DNA of 64,000 bases from Actinostola sp. cb2023 (GCA_033675265.1 JAUJYZ010001546.1:525001-589000); one strand, 5' to 3'; positions 1 through 11,490 are shown, numbered from the stretch's first letter. Program-made: numbers and translations. Notes: generated by a model not told the origin, from the letters alone.

Positions 1-1445
1 TGATATACTACTGAAGAGGTGTTCATGGGTACAGGGGTCATACAGGTCATTATATACTACTGACAGAGGTGTTCATGGGTAAAGGGGTGAGTACAGGTCA
101 TTGATATACTACTGACAGAGGTGTTCATGGGTAAAGGGGTGAGTACAGGTCATTGATATACTACTGACAGAGGTGTTCATGGGTAAAGGGGTGAGGTCAT
201 TGATATACTAAAGAGGGTGTAAAGTACAGGTCATTGATATACTACTGACAGAGGTGTTCATGGGTAAAGGGGAGGTGTTCATGTAAAGGGGTGAGTACAG
301 GTCATTGATATACTACTGGTAAAGGTAAAGGGTGAGTACAGGTCATTGATATACTACTGACAGAGGTGTTCATGTAAAGGGGTAAAGGGGTGAGTACAGG
401 TCATTGATATACTACTGACAGAGGTGTTCATGGGTAAAGGGGTGAGTACAGGTCATTGATATACTACTGACAGAGGTGTTCATGGGTAAAGGGGTGAGTA
501 CAGGTCATTGATATACTACTGACAGAGGTGTTCATGGGTAAAGGGGTGAGTACAGGTCATTGATATACTACTGACAGACATGGGTAAAGGGGTGAGAGGT
601 CATTGATATACTACTGACAGAGGTGTTCATGGGTAAAGGGGTGAGTACAGGTCATTGATATACTACTGACAGAGGTGTTCATGGGTAAAGGGGTGAGTAC
701 AGGTCATTGATATACTACTGACAGAGGTGTTCATGGGTAAAGGGGTGAGTACAGAGGTATACTCAGGTGTTCATGGGTAAAGGGGTGAGTACAGGTCATT
801 GATATACTACTGTGTTCATGGGTAAAGGGGTGAGTACAGGTCATTGATATACTACTGACAGAGGATATACTACTGACAGAGGTGTTCATGGGGTAAAGGG
901 GAGGTGTTCATGGGTTCATAAAGGGGTGAGTACAGGTCATTGATATACTACTGACAGAGGTGTTCATGGGTAAAGGGGTGAGTACAGTTCATTGATATAC
1001 TACTGACAGAGGTGTTCATGGGTAAAGGGGTGAGTACAGGTCATTGATATACTACTGACAGAGGTGTTCATGGGTCAAAGGGGTGTAAAGGGGTGAGTAC
1101 AGGTGACAGAGGTGTTCATGGGTAAAGGGGTGAGTACAGGTCATTGTTCATGGGTAAATCATTGATATACTACTGACAGAGGTGTTCATGGGTAAAGGGG
1201 TGAGTACAGGTCATTGATATACTACTGACAGAGGTGTTCATGGGTAAAGGGGTGAGTACAGGTCATTGATATACTACTGACAGAGGTGTTCATGGGTAAA
1301 GGGGTGAGTACAGGTCATTGATATACTACTGACAGAGGTGTTCATGGGTAAAGGGGTGAGTACATGTCATTGATATACTACTGACAGAGGTGTTCATGGG
1401 TAAAGGGGTGAGTACAGGTCATTGATATACTACTGACAGAGGTGT
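1..1445. repeat. 52-bp minisatellite
   Basis: The first 1.4 kb is a tandem array. The full unit is 52 bp and reads TGATATACTACTGACAGAGG, then TGTTCATGGGTAAAGGGGTG, then AGTACAGGTCAT. Many units are complete. Others have lost internal blocks, for example around 180-340, 570-600, 750-810 and 870-930, which looks like slippage or unequal exchange. The array starts before the window and ends abruptly at about 1445, next to the first candidate exon. I see no gene in it. Confidence 0.97.
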
Positions 1446-1531
1446 TCGTGCAGAAAGGATTTTCAAAATCAGGCGTTTTAACAATGTCAAGATTATGGTT
1501 TCTGATTCTGATGCATTATCGATCTTTGCAG

Positions 1532-4048
1532 ATTTTGCCTTCGGTTTCCTTCGAAAAAGCAGAAAGGTTAGTTGTATCTTACATAGTAAGAAATAAGCGA
1601 GAAGCGGATGAAAGAGAAGACAAGGGAAAAAGTGGGAATGACTGGTTCAAAACTGAGAGGCAAGGGAAAAAACAAAGGCATCATAGTTTTCAGAGACTTG
1701 TGTATCTTGAGATATGGAGGAGATTGATAATTGTTAAATGTCCACTCTACCCTCGATGTATTTTATGTCTATTTTGCAGATCTTCCAAGTCCATGGGCGG
1801 AATCGAGGATGACGCGGATAAGATGGAAATTGTGAGTACCATTTCTCACCATCTCAAACTTATTTCAACAATTGTTGGCTTTCAATTAGTTGATACAAAT
1901 CCACGAATCTCATTATCTGGGCCCCGTCACCACCATGTTATCAAAATTAAGCAGAGCGAATTCTATTGAAAACTTGCCGTAATTCAGCTGATAAAAATTC
2001 CGCACGAAACCGGAAATGACGTTTCTCGCGCAACGAGAACCCCGTTAATACGGCCAGTGTTTGGGTGCCAGTGAGATGGTGGTCGGGTTAACGAGGTTCC
2101 AATACTTTTCTTTGCAGGAGCCAGGAATGTTGTTCCCTCACATTTCGTCATCCGCGCATCACCAAGTCAATAAGGGGAAACCCATCTCGATGGCCAAGTT
2201 ATCAAGTCAAGGAATGATGATGATTGGCTCCAACACTATAAAACCCGCTGAGCAGCAACAAGTGGCGGCTCAAAGCGCGCCTGCCAAGAAACGTGTGAAA
2301 CCCATGTCGCGACAGCAACAGATGGTGAAACAAAAGGCTTTGCTCGAGAAGGTCCTTCATGTGGATTCCAGGATGGAAGACATACGTAGCATTGTGATGG
2401 GAACAAACCAGTCACCAAGGTAAATAGTCTCCCTCGCATCCGTCTTTAGTTCCGTCACGCAACGCTCTTGCGTGACGGAACTAAAGAGTCACGCAACGCT
2501 CTTGCGTGACGGAACTAAAGACGGATGCGAGGGAGACTACAAGGTAAAGTGCATTACACCATTGAGGATTTAAAAATAATAATTGTGGAAAGTTTAACAT
2601 TTAATCATCGTGGGAACGAACTCTAAGCTAAGTTGATGCCTTTGGATGATGATGGTGATAGTTAGGATGAAGTTAAATGGAGGTCGTCCAAAAGAAACGA
2701 AAACAAATATTACTTATAAAGACTAGCTATAGATAGCAAAGGAAGGTCTAACCCAGTAGCCCAGTTGTAAGCAGAAGAACCAAACCCTGGATAGCGTATC
2801 CTTTGACTAAAGTGGCGCTCAACGAGCATTATACACTCAGTGTTGTTCTCCTATCCAGAACATTTCTAGAAAGCCACAATCATCCTTCCTTGCAGCCGAT
2901 AGCTGAATTACGAAGGACGCAGCTCAACGTGGTCGAGTCGAAGGCATATAAAATCGCACAATGCAGCCACCATACGACCCATGTCTGACCACGGAGCACA
3001 GCTCAGATCGATATATCAACTACTACTTGTAGCATTGAGTCTGCCCTCCCTAGCCTTGTATTTTGGTATCAATCTAAACAAATCTAACAAAACATTTCCA
3101 TCACAGAGCATCAATATCTCAAGCATCACAGGGATACCAACAGACTGTGTACACCAATCAAAACCAGTCATTCAATTTACCATTCATTACTCATGGAATC
3201 ACTAGTCAGGAAAGACAAGTCCCCGACAAGAAAGCCGAGTCTGCTGCTATACAAAGAAGAATGTCAGTGATTGAGGAAGTTGATCACGTGAGTACAACTG
3301 ACCAATCACGTTATCGTATCACTTGTTTCCAGGGGTTTCCTCAAAGATAGTCTTTCAGTTAAATGTCGTCATAATAATAATAATAATAATATTTATTTTT
3401 TATTTTTTTATTTTTTATAAATTAATAATTTTTAATATAATAATAATAATAATAATAATAATTTTAAAAAAAATGCCGTCATAAAAAAATAAAAAAAAAT
3501 GTCGTCATAATAATAAACTATGCTACACCTCCCCGCGTTGCGCCGCGACACAATGGATGATAATGAATCCAGAAACGCGCGTCTACTCAAATACATAACA
3601 AATGCTACTTTTAAATGAGTGGAAAAATGAGGAAGAAATAGATGTAGTCTTGGAGTCTATAATGAGTTCTCGTGATCCTGTAGAGAGGTGCGCAGTTTCT
3701 GTACCTCTCTGGTTTAAACCATTACATTTGTTTCATAAACTAATCACTGAAAGACGACCCCAGTTCGACACAGTCTCTCCATCAGCGTAATGACAAGTCA
3801 CGACGCCCAGCTCAGTTACCGATATTTTACAATTGATCAAAAGTTATTTCAGAATTCTATCTGACGACTTTCTCGGAACTATTTTTACTTTCCAGTCGTC
3901 TTCAACAACATGGAATGCTAAGCAACCCATCCCGAAGTATCACTCAACAAACGAAGTTCCCCAGGGGAAATCAGACATGTCGACCGTTACCAAGAGAAAA
4001 GCCAAGAGAAAACTACCTTCACTAACGATCAGTAACTTTTTAGCTTAA
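1532..4048 (+). CDS. 3' exons of an unrecognised nuclear-looking protein
   Basis: I do not recognise this gene. Four or five exons join in phase: 1532-1566 (weak), 1780-1831, 2118-2419, 3107-3287 and 3896-4048, ending in TAA at 4046-4048. Each junction has AG before and GT after the exon, and the phases (2, 0, 2, 0) match across every intron. The solid exons encode about 228 residues. They comprise an acidic stretch (IEDDADKMEI), a Met/Ser/Gln-rich part, a basic segment (APAKKRVKPMSRQQQ), and a Lys/Arg-rich C-terminus (TKRKAKRKLPSLTISNFLA). There is no membrane segment and no domain I know. The basic clusters could be nuclear-localisation signals. The 5' part of the gene is missing or hidden behind the upstream minisatellite. 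An AATAAA follows 57 bp after the stop. Confidence 0.6.
1870..2035. mobile_element. half copy of a foldback element
   Basis: This lies in the intron 1832-2117. Its order of motifs (GAATCTCATTATCTG, ATTCTATTGAAAA, CAGCTGATAAAAATTCC, ACCGGAAATGACGT) matches one arm of the complete foldback element at 34621-34996, so it appears to be a single-arm remnant. Confidence 0.5.
2426..2539. mobile_element. perfect hairpin element beside a splice donor
   Basis: The arms begin AGTCTCCCTCGCATCCGTCT and end with its exact complement AGACGGATGCGAGGGAGACT. Between them, TCACGCAACGCTCTTGCGTGA occurs twice, itself a smaller hairpin. The element starts 6 bp after the GT of the donor at 2420. The same AGTCTCCCTCG...CACGCAACT words occur at 31447 and 32925 in a longer repeat family. 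Confidence 0.8.
3370..3515. repeat. AT-rich simple repeats
   Basis: Runs of TAA/AAT triplets and A-rich tract lie in the intron 3288-3895. No other feature is seen. Confidence 0.85.
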
Positions 4049-4104
4049 TGTAAATCACCTTGGAGTAGCTGTCACGACACTGAAATGGTTTCCTCAGATC
4101 AACC

Positions 4105-4110
4105 AATAAA
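4105..4110 (+). promoter_or_regulatory. poly(A) signal AATAAA
   Basis: AATAAA lies 57 bp after the TAA stop of the gene at 1532-4048, in the right place and strand for its 3' end. Confidence 0.6.
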
Positions 4111-5294
4111 ATCAAGCGAAAAAATACTTTGACGATGGTTGCCAAGGGCGACACTCCCAAAACACGTGATTCAACGAGTAACGTTGTCATGGTTACGACA
4201 TTTTATTACAAGTTTAGTTCATCAATCGATTGCTAAAATATTACGAACTTGTTTACAAATATTTTGGTTACATGTTCATGTTGCTAAAAACTTACATTTA
4301 CAATCCAGTGTCAACTATATCTAGTTGTATTGTGCATTTACTGGAGTAGTGAGACGTCATGGGAACATACTCTAAACTAAATCTAAGCTAAAGACACCAT
4401 TCATTTGGTCATTTTGTGCGTTCAGTTAACATGCTGAATATCAGATGAAATAAAATCTCCGTTCAGAGTCTACACAGTTGTCTACATTATAAAAATAGCT
4501 GCATCTATTAGTGAAAAACCTTCTTTCTTTCTACGTGAATACACGGCGGAAAAAGTGCACATTTTCAGCAATGTGGATTTTTGTGTGGAAAATTAATTTT
4601 TTTCACACTTTGAAGTTACAAAAAGCCACAGAAAATTCCTGAAAATCCCATGTTGTTTCTGGGAACTTTTCCCAGTGTATAGGTGAGTGGGTGGGTGTTG
4701 TGGAATGCAAAACTTTATCCAATCTCTTTTTATCATCATTTCAATGGAGTACGTTAATATGGAATACACTATGCGTGTCCGTGCTTTTCTCGTGACGTGA
4801 CCGTGATTTGTTTTACTGGCGTGACGATGCCGTTGAGCAGATTTCGTACTGTGACTGTGAAAACCTTACGTGACGTGAATGTTTTACTAGTTTTCTAAGA
4901 TTTTGAACGAGTTCATGCAGTGACCGTGCGATACCGTGACAGTGTCACGTGTGTATAACTTCTGCTCTACTGTAATGATACAGTGAAGAATCGTGAACCA
5001 TGACAGTGACCACGTACTGCAGGTTTGTCAGACATGCAAAATCTAACCAATGGGCCTTTTTCACAAACTACGTACACCCTGTTAAAGCGGATTTTAAAAC
5101 GCCATCATAACTGAAACAATTCACAGGAAAAGATGGCGGACCAGTACATTAACCATAATCCTTTGCGGGCATAAACCGCATTTAATCAACCACAATCTTT
5201 TGCGCGCATAAATCACTATACCTCGAAGAAACCTTAGAGCTGAGGCGTTTGGAAACTTTTAAATATGCAAGTGTGAAGCTGTTACCTGCATTTG
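4111..5294. other. intergenic, no gene seen
   Basis: About 1.2 kb without a supportable exon. A loose cluster of GTGACGTGA/CGTGAC words occurs at 4790-5010, too irregular to call a repeat array. Confidence 0.6.
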
Positions 5295-5760
5295 TTAAAG
5301 TGCCTATCACCCCTGTGAGATTGTTTTAAAAATCGATTCAATATAAGCTGAATAGTTGGTGGGTTGAGTATTTTGTGATTTGAAACTTGCGTTTATGAGT
5401 TATAGAGGTTTGAATTCTCAATATGCAAATTTGATGACGTCTACTAAGACTTCATTTATTATACAAAAACGCCCTTGTGCTGATTATTGACATTTGAAAA
5501 CTTACATAATATTTTCACAGTCTTTATAAATGATATTATAACTTTTTCCCCATTTCAAAAAATAAGCTCTTCTTGAAAAAGTCTAAATAAGTTATGGCAA
5601 ATTCCTGGGTTGACGTCATCAAATTTGCATATTGAGATTTCAAACCTCTATAACTCATAAACGCAAGGTTCAATTCAAAAAATACTGAACCCACCAACCG
5701 TATTCAGCTTATATTGAATAGATTTTTAAAACAATCTCACAGGGGTGATAGGCACTTTAA
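5295..5760. mobile_element. TTAA-flanked foldback MITE, copy 1
   Basis: A TTAA at 5295-5298 and another at 5757-5760 bracket an element that begins AGTGCCTATCACCCCTGTGA and ends with the complement TCACAGGGGTGATAGGCACT. The complementarity continues imperfectly for about 190 bp per arm. The central part contains CATTTATTATACAAAA. A second copy with the same ends and centre lies at 39626-40096. A TTAA target suggests piggyBac-type mobilisation, but no transposase is present. Confidence 0.85.
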
Positions 5761-5808
5761 GCGAACGCGTCAGACAGTTTGTAGATGTGAGTGGTATTGA
5801 TTTAGGTT

Positions 5809-5909
5809 CGCAAAGGATTACTGGGTAAAATGTACAGCCGCCATCTTGTTCTAGAGATTCATGCGCGCAAAGGATTACTGGGTAAAATGTACAGCCGCCA
5901 TCTTGTTCT
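5809..5909. repeat. 57-bp tandem duplication
   Basis: CGCAAAGGATTACTGGGTAA and the following 24 bp up to CATCTTGTTCT appear at 5809-5852 and again at 5866-5909, separated by 13 bp. Confidence 0.9.
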
Positions 5910-6876
5910 GTACTGTGCATTCATTAAGATGTATATATAGCCTTTAAGTGCTATATAAATGACACTGGTCCAATAGTTCTGCTGTTGCTCATTAATACGA
6001 TTGTTCCAGCTGTAAATAATATAAAAATAATATATCTTAAAACTATACTTCACAGGGATAACATGCAACTAGAAATTCATGCCTCGTGTGTTATGATGAC
6101 CTATTGATAAGTGAAATGCCGTGCCACTATAGTGTGTCGCGATTCCATTCATTCTCCACTTCCACATCATCCATAAGTCGGTCGGTCTGGTTTTTTTTGT
6201 TTTTTTCCCGGTCTGTTCGCTCTTTGTCGATTCTGATCTTCGCTCACCCATCGTCGCTAGGCGAGCGGCCACCAGGGTAAAAGAGCGAAAACAGCGACTT
6301 ATGGAATCAGTCTAATCACCCATAATACACTTTGTCTGTCCCCCAAAAGTTTTAATAATTTACTCCATTAGAGAAATACATTATGACGTTACAATATAAA
6401 TGTAAAGAGATAAACATAGGAGAAGGGCAAAATATAGATAACTAATTATATGCCCTACATAAACTATTGTTTTCATTTTTTTTCACTGAAGACTGTATGT
6501 TCCCAAGAGAAATTGAAAACAATAGTTTATGCAAAATTTGGAGGGCAAGCAAAGTGTATATGAGTAATGTGGAAGTGGAGAATGGATCGTAAAGCACGAA
6601 GCGTCACACCTTGGCTCTTTTCCAACCAACATTTCGGTACCTCAACCTTACCCGAATCATTACAACCGTTATCGGTGAAGTGCGATCATGAAAATTATTA
6701 TTCCAGTCATCAATCAAACCAGCGAGGGCACGCCCATGGTGTTTGATTGACGTCTTGACTATTTTCCAACCAAACAAGCCGTTTTGAGGATCGCATTTCA
6801 ACGATAACGATTGTACGGAAACCTTATCCAATACCAAGTTAATAACTCAAGAAATAAGTCTCTTACCTGGTGCTGA
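5910..6876. other. intergenic, small hairpin at 6455-6530
   Basis: No exon can be supported. ATAAACTATTGTTTTCA near 6460 is repeated inverted near 6515 (TTGAAAACAATAGTTTAT), a small hairpin. An open frame at 6604-6837 (-) has no homology I recognise and lies just past the coiled-coil gene, so it may be 3' UTR. Confidence 0.5.
6857..6876 (-). promoter_or_regulatory. possible 3' UTR splice donor just after the stop
   Basis: After the TAG at 6877-6879, reading on the minus strand, the sequence is TCAGCACCAG followed by GTAAGAGAC. This is a near-consensus donor 10 nt past the stop of the coiled-coil gene, so the 3' UTR may continue in another exon. Confidence 0.4.
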
Positions 6877-9800
6877 CTACAACCACATCATAACTTCAGG
6901 TTTCGCTTGCATTTTCGGTGGGTTATGGCTCATCAAGCGCTGGTCCCATCCAATGTTTCTGTTGTCGTATTCGTCCCGTCCTTGACGTCTTTTTTCTTCG
7001 TCCTCTCTTGCCTTTTGTCGGCGGTTATCTCTCATCTTTTTGTCGTCAAAGGATCTCCTTCTTTCTTGTTTGCTTTTGCGAATTGGCCGGTTGTCTTCTC
7101 GCTGCCTCAGTCGTGGTTCTTCGTCGGGATACCTTCTGTCGCCCTGTCGTCGATCCCCCGATGGCACACCGTCTTGCAAGTCGCGTCTATGCTGCTTCAT
7201 CGTGCGTTCATCCACTGAATGTCTTTGATGCTTTTCCTGCACAAAACCAATTGGTGGAGGTTGTTTATCAGTTGGGGTGCTCTCTAGCATTGGTGCACTT
7301 TCTTGGACATTGCGTCTCATCTCTCTGATGGTCGGCTCTTCTACTGAACGCCTGATGTCTTTTTCAGAACTCGACAGTCGCTGTCGTTCCATTGGTGTGT
7401 TCTCATCGTCAGGCTTCCACGTTGTCCCTCGCTTGACTCCGTCATCAACATTTTGGTTGTAATCAATGACACGAGGTTCGTATTGTGAAGGCTTGACGGC
7501 TTTTACTTCTCTTTCTTCCTCGTATCGTCTATGAAGCTCCCTCGGGTAGATGAAGTCATCATTGTCGTAACCATTACGATAGCTCACAGACTCTTCTTGA
7601 GGTTGCTGTTTTCGTGTGTCTCCAGCGTGGAACGACTTTGACCTTCCAATGTCAACGGGTTTGAAGTTCCTGTCGTCAAAGACAGAGTCGTCTGCGGAAA
7701 GCATGGTTGGCTCAGCTCGTTGGACAACAGCTGTGGAGTCTCGGATCACGGCTCTTATCGGCACAAGCTTGCCCCGCGGTACATTCATGGACTGATCGTC
7801 TTTATCCTTCGGTGACTGTTCTACTCTTGGAGGTACTGGTTGAAAGGCACCAGGGCGTGGCTCTCCGGGTTCACCGATATCTATGATCTGCGCCTGCGAG
7901 GGGTTGACTTCACTAGCTTCTAACACGAGTGCAACAGGAGATGCACGTTTTGGTTCTTCAAACATAAGGAACGGATCCGGGGCGGTACGACTGACCTCCA
8001 CCATCTGAGCAGATATACTTTCCTCTTGAAATAGACCATCGATTCTGACAGGGTGTTGTGGTCTTGGCGTATCCTTGATATCAACCTTCATGGCTACTGG
8101 TTCGCCAACTAGAACTGTGCCTGGTAACGGCTCCACTGTGAATTCGTATTCTGAGAGCATCCTTCCTCTGATAGGGACACGATTGACACCACGCTGTTTG
8201 CTACGAAGTAGTACTCCAAGGGTTATCTCAGGGAAATCGACAACATCAACGATCAAGGTAGACGTCTCTTGTGGGATAGGTTCAAACATCAGTGGGAACT
8301 CCCCTTGTGGATTTGACTCAGACAGAATCACTTCGTTGATTTGAATCTTCTCAGGGCGATTTTCGAATTGCTTGATTCGACGATACAGGTCGTCGTTTTC
8401 GTTGGTCATATCCTTAAGCTTCACCGTCTTGTCCTCTACTTCATTAGTCAACAGGATGACTTCTTTTTCGAGATCATCAACTTCTCCTTGCATTGTGTCT
8501 TGCTTGTTGTTGTCGTCTGAATCCTTCAGTAGTTTCTTCAGGCGTTTTATTTCGTCTTCAAGTTCGGCAATACGCTTGCGCAGCTTCTCAATCGTCCGTT
8601 GATCATCTTTTCTATCTTTCTCGAGTCGCATCTCAAACTCTGTTACCTTTAGTCTATAGATGCGTAGTTCCTCTCGAAGTCGCTTCTCGTCACCGCTACC
8701 GTTATTCAACTTGATCTCCAGCTCTGCAACTTTCGCCGCCGAGATTCGCAGCTCTCTTTGCAGCTCGCTTTTCTCTTTGAAAAGAGAGTCTTTCTCGCCA
8801 TCCAGTTCTTCATATTTGAGTTTCAAAGATTCGTACTTCTGTGGCCATTCCTCGCCATCAATACCTTGCAATTCATTTCTCAGTTCTTCAATCTCTTCAT
8901 CTTTGTCATTGATTATCCTCTTCAGCTCTGCGATTTCACTTCGGACAGTTTCGGGTCTCGTGTTCCTTTCAAGCTCTCTGATTCGTATTCCTAGCGTATT
9001 GATTTCTATGTTGGCTTCGTCAAGTTGCTTCTTCGTCCTGGTGTGCTTCGCACGGATGTTCTGCAATTCGTCGTCGACTTCGACGTATTCTTTATGAAGC
9101 CTGTCTTTGTCTCGCTTGACGAAGTCTCGCTCCCGCTCCAGACTATCGAAGTGAATCTTCAAGCTGTTATATTGCATCTTCCAATCATCATCACCTTTAG
9201 TGGATCGTTTCCTGAGTCTTTCGGATTCTTTCTCGTCTTCCTTGGCTTGTTTGTCGAGCTCGAGCACCTTGGCTTTTAAAAGCTTGACTTCTTTTTCGAG
9301 TTCTGCAACTTCATTGATGGATATGTCGTCTGAATTTTTCAACTCTTCGGTTAAGAATTGAACTTCTTCCTCTAACTTGTTGATCTGTTTACGAAGTGCA
9401 TCGTTTTCTTTGGAAAGGTCTTCTTGACTTGCAAGTCGCTTCTCCAGGTCTTTGATCGTTTCTTGATAACGAATCTCATCGCGTCTGAGGTGGCTGATTA
9501 TCACCTCTTTTTCAACGATTTCTTGCTTCAAAATTTCACAGCGTTCTTCCAGGAGCTTGATCTTCTTTGTGAGCTCCTCATACATATTGTCATATTTGTC
9601 GTTCACCTTTTCCAGTTGGTCTTCAAGTCTCTTGTTTTCATTCCTCGCATCTTCAAGATCATCTGAAAAGTCAATAACTGGAGCAGACGCAGCTACAGGT
9701 GCTTCTTCCACTACCACGATGTCTGGTTCTTTGGCGTTCATATCCTCTAATTCCTTCTTCAGTTTCTCGTTCTCATCTTTCACCTCATCGAGTTCATCTG

Positions 9801-11367
9801 CCATCTTTTCATATGCAGCTTTTCCTTTATCGAGAGTGTCACTCAGAGCATCAAGCTCTTCTTCGAGTTTCCTGTTCTCTTCATCCAATTCTTGGACTTT
9901 TTCCTCTTTCTCGTTGAGTTCTTTTTCCAGTTCTCTGATGCGTGCTTTCAATTCGGTCACTTTTTTCGCACTTTCCTCTGCTCTGTCCTTCTCGTTCTTG
10001 AGCCGATCAGCAAGGTCTTCGCTGTCTCTCTTGGCACTTCTCAACTCACGCTCAAGCTCATTGATCCTGTTTTTCTGTTTCCTTTCGGAGTCTTCTAGAT
10101 CTCTCTTCTCTTTTTGAAGCCTCTCGAGTTTTATTTTCAGCTCGCTAACTTCATCAAGCTCAGATTTGAGCTTCGTAACCTCGTCGTCCAAATCGTTGAT
10201 CCTGTCACAAAACTCAGAATTTTCAGCCACCACCTCATCGTACTTCCTCTTCAATTCCTTGTGCCTTAGAATGAGATCGTCGCGATCGTCTTGAAAGCCA
10301 TCGAAGTCTTTAAGGCGGTCTTCCAGCTTTTCTATTTCATCCAAGAACTCTGATTTCTTATCTTCAAGGTCTTTGTTCTCCTTCGCCAGGATTTCAATTC
10401 TTGCTCGGAGTTCTTCATTCTCTTTCTTCAGTTCAAAACGTTCCGCTTGGAGGGTTTCGAGGTCTCGAAGTCTTACCTCTAATCCACTCAACTCGTTATA
10501 GATGTCTCCTTTCTCTTTTTCAAGGACTCCTTTCTCTCCGTCAATTTGGTCGTACTTCAGTTTAAGAGACTCTATCTCCCTCAACAGGTTTTCTTCGCCG
10601 GTGGCTTTATCCTGACGGAGGATGACACACTCTTGAGACAAACTTTCACTCTTTTCCGCATGAAGGATGTAGTCTTCGTGTTTCGTGGAAAGCGCAACAT
10701 TTAGGCCTTCTAGCTCTGAAGTGTGCTGGAACCTCAGCTTGATGATTTCTTCTTCCTTGATATCAAGCTCCTTTTGGAGATCAGTGCAAGTAATTCCGTA
10801 CTCTTTGACACTGTCACGCAACGCATCCAAGTCGGTATCGGAGTTTTTCTGAAGCTCGTCTAACAGTCCATTCACTCGTTCCAGTTCAACATTCGCATGT
10901 TCCTTGACTCGTTCCAGCACCATCACTCGATCACTAAGAACGCTATTCTTTTCCTTCTCATCTTCCAACTCCCTTCCAAGGTCTTCCATCTTGCTCAGTT
11001 GAATTTTCAGAATTCTGTTCTCTTCGTTGATGGTTCTGAACGTTATCTCATGCCTTGACACAATACTTTGGTAGGAAAAAGTTGCATCTTTCAACGCTGA
11101 CAGCTTTTCTTCGGTATTTTCACACGCTCCTTGAAGATGATTCAGCTTCTCTCGAGTGCCTCGAAGTTCTTTTTCCAAGTCGAAAAGATTCAGTTGCGCC
11201 TCTTCGAATTTGGATTTAAACACAATCTGATCATGGCTGATTTCCTCGACCACAATAGTTTGGTGTTCAACACTCGTAGAAGATGTCGAGCTTCGCGAAA
11301 CCTCACGAGTTTCTATATTTGGATCGTCCAGGTCTATCAAGACTTGATTTTTACGCTCGGAAGCCAT
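6877..11367 (-). CDS. 1,496-residue coiled-coil protein, one coding exon
   Basis: One uninterrupted frame. I place the start at the ATG at 11367 because its context (GCTGCCATGGC) is strong; an in-frame ATG-equivalent at 11487 would add 40 residues. Residues ~40-1040 are almost continuous heptad coiled coil, rich in E, K, L, D and R, with unusually high Glu/Lys. A module of the form SLKxKYxxxDGEKxxLxKEK recurs three times, so the rod grew partly by internal duplication. A short Ala/Pro/Val break (VVEEAPVAASAPVIDFSDD) interrupts the rod. From ~1040 the protein becomes non-helical (Pro, Val), and the last ~350 residues are Arg/Asp/Gln-rich and probably disordered. There is no signal peptide, motor, kinase or membrane segment. 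It resembles cytoskeletal or centrosomal scaffold proteins in kind only; I cannot assign a family. Coding exons lack introns, unlike its neighbours. Confidence 0.85.
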   Translation of the reverse strand: MASERKNQVLIDLDDPNIETREVSRSSTSSTSVEHQTIVVEEISHDQIVFKSKFEEAQLNLFDLEKELRGTREKLNHLQGACENTEEKLSALKDATFSYQSIVSRHEITFRTINEENRILKIQLSKMEDLGRELEDEKEKNSVLSDRVMVLERVKEHANVELERVNGLLDELQKNSDTDLDALRDSVKEYGITCTDLQKELDIKEEEIIKLRFQHTSELEGLNVALSTKHEDYILHAEKSESLSQECVILRQDKATGEENLLREIESLKLKYDQIDGEKGVLEKEKGDIYNELSGLEVRLRDLETLQAERFELKKENEELRARIEILAKENKDLEDKKSEFLDEIEKLEDRLKDFDGFQDDRDDLILRHKELKRKYDEVVAENSEFCDRINDLDDEVTKLKSELDEVSELKIKLERLQKEKRDLEDSERKQKNRINELERELRSAKRDSEDLADRLKNEKDRAEESAKKVTELKARIRELEKELNEKEEKVQELDEENRKLEEELDALSDTLDKGKAAYEKMADELDEVKDENEKLKKELEDMNAKEPDIVVVEEAPVAASAPVIDFSDDLEDARNENKRLEDQLEKVNDKYDNMYEELTKKIKLLEERCEILKQEIVEKEVIISHLRRDEIRYQETIKDLEKRLASQEDLSKENDALRKQINKLEEEVQFLTEELKNSDDISINEVAELEKEVKLLKAKVLELDKQAKEDEKESERLRKRSTKGDDDWKMQYNSLKIHFDSLERERDFVKRDKDRLHKEYVEVDDELQNIRAKHTRTKKQLDEANIEINTLGIRIRELERNTRPETVRSEIAELKRIINDKDEEIEELRNELQGIDGEEWPQKYESLKLKYEELDGEKDSLFKEKSELQRELRISAAKVAELEIKLNNGSGDEKRLREELRIYRLKVTEFEMRLEKDRKDDQRTIEKLRKRIAELEDEIKRLKKLLKDSDDNNKQDTMQGEVDDLEKEVILLTNEVEDKTVKLKDMTNENDDLYRRIKQFENRPEKIQINEVILSESNPQGEFPLMFEPIPQETSTLIVDVVDFPEITLGVLLRSKQRGVNRVPIRGRMLSEYEFTVEPLPGTVLVGEPVAMKVDIKDTPRPQHPVRIDGLFQEESISAQMVEVSRTAPDPFLMFEEPKRASPVALVLEASEVNPSQAQIIDIGEPGEPRPGAFQPVPPRVEQSPKDKDDQSMNVPRGKLVPIRAVIRDSTAVVQRAEPTMLSADDSVFDDRNFKPVDIGRSKSFHAGDTRKQQPQEESVSYRNGYDNDDFIYPRELHRRYEEEREVKAVKPSQYEPRVIDYNQNVDDGVKRGTTWKPDDENTPMERQRLSSSEKDIRRSVEEPTIREMRRNVQESAPMLESTPTDKQPPPIGFVQEKHQRHSVDERTMKQHRRDLQDGVPSGDRRQGDRRYPDEEPRLRQREDNRPIRKSKQERRRSFDDKKMRDNRRQKAREDEEKRRQGRDEYDNRNIGWDQRLMSHNPPKMQAKPEVMMWL

Positions 11368-11490
11368 GGCAGCGTATTTTGACGTCGAGTTTATTGTTCT
11401 CTTGTGCAAATTTTCACTCTTTCTTCGGCGAATTGTGCAATGTAAACTTGTCGAATATTTGTTTTCCCGCCACAACTGGGAAAACACCAG

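Noticed and set aside
6604..6837. 77-residue minus-strand frame as a separate gene
   Set aside because: No splice, start or family support; more likely 3' UTR or intergenic sequence next to the coiled-coil gene.
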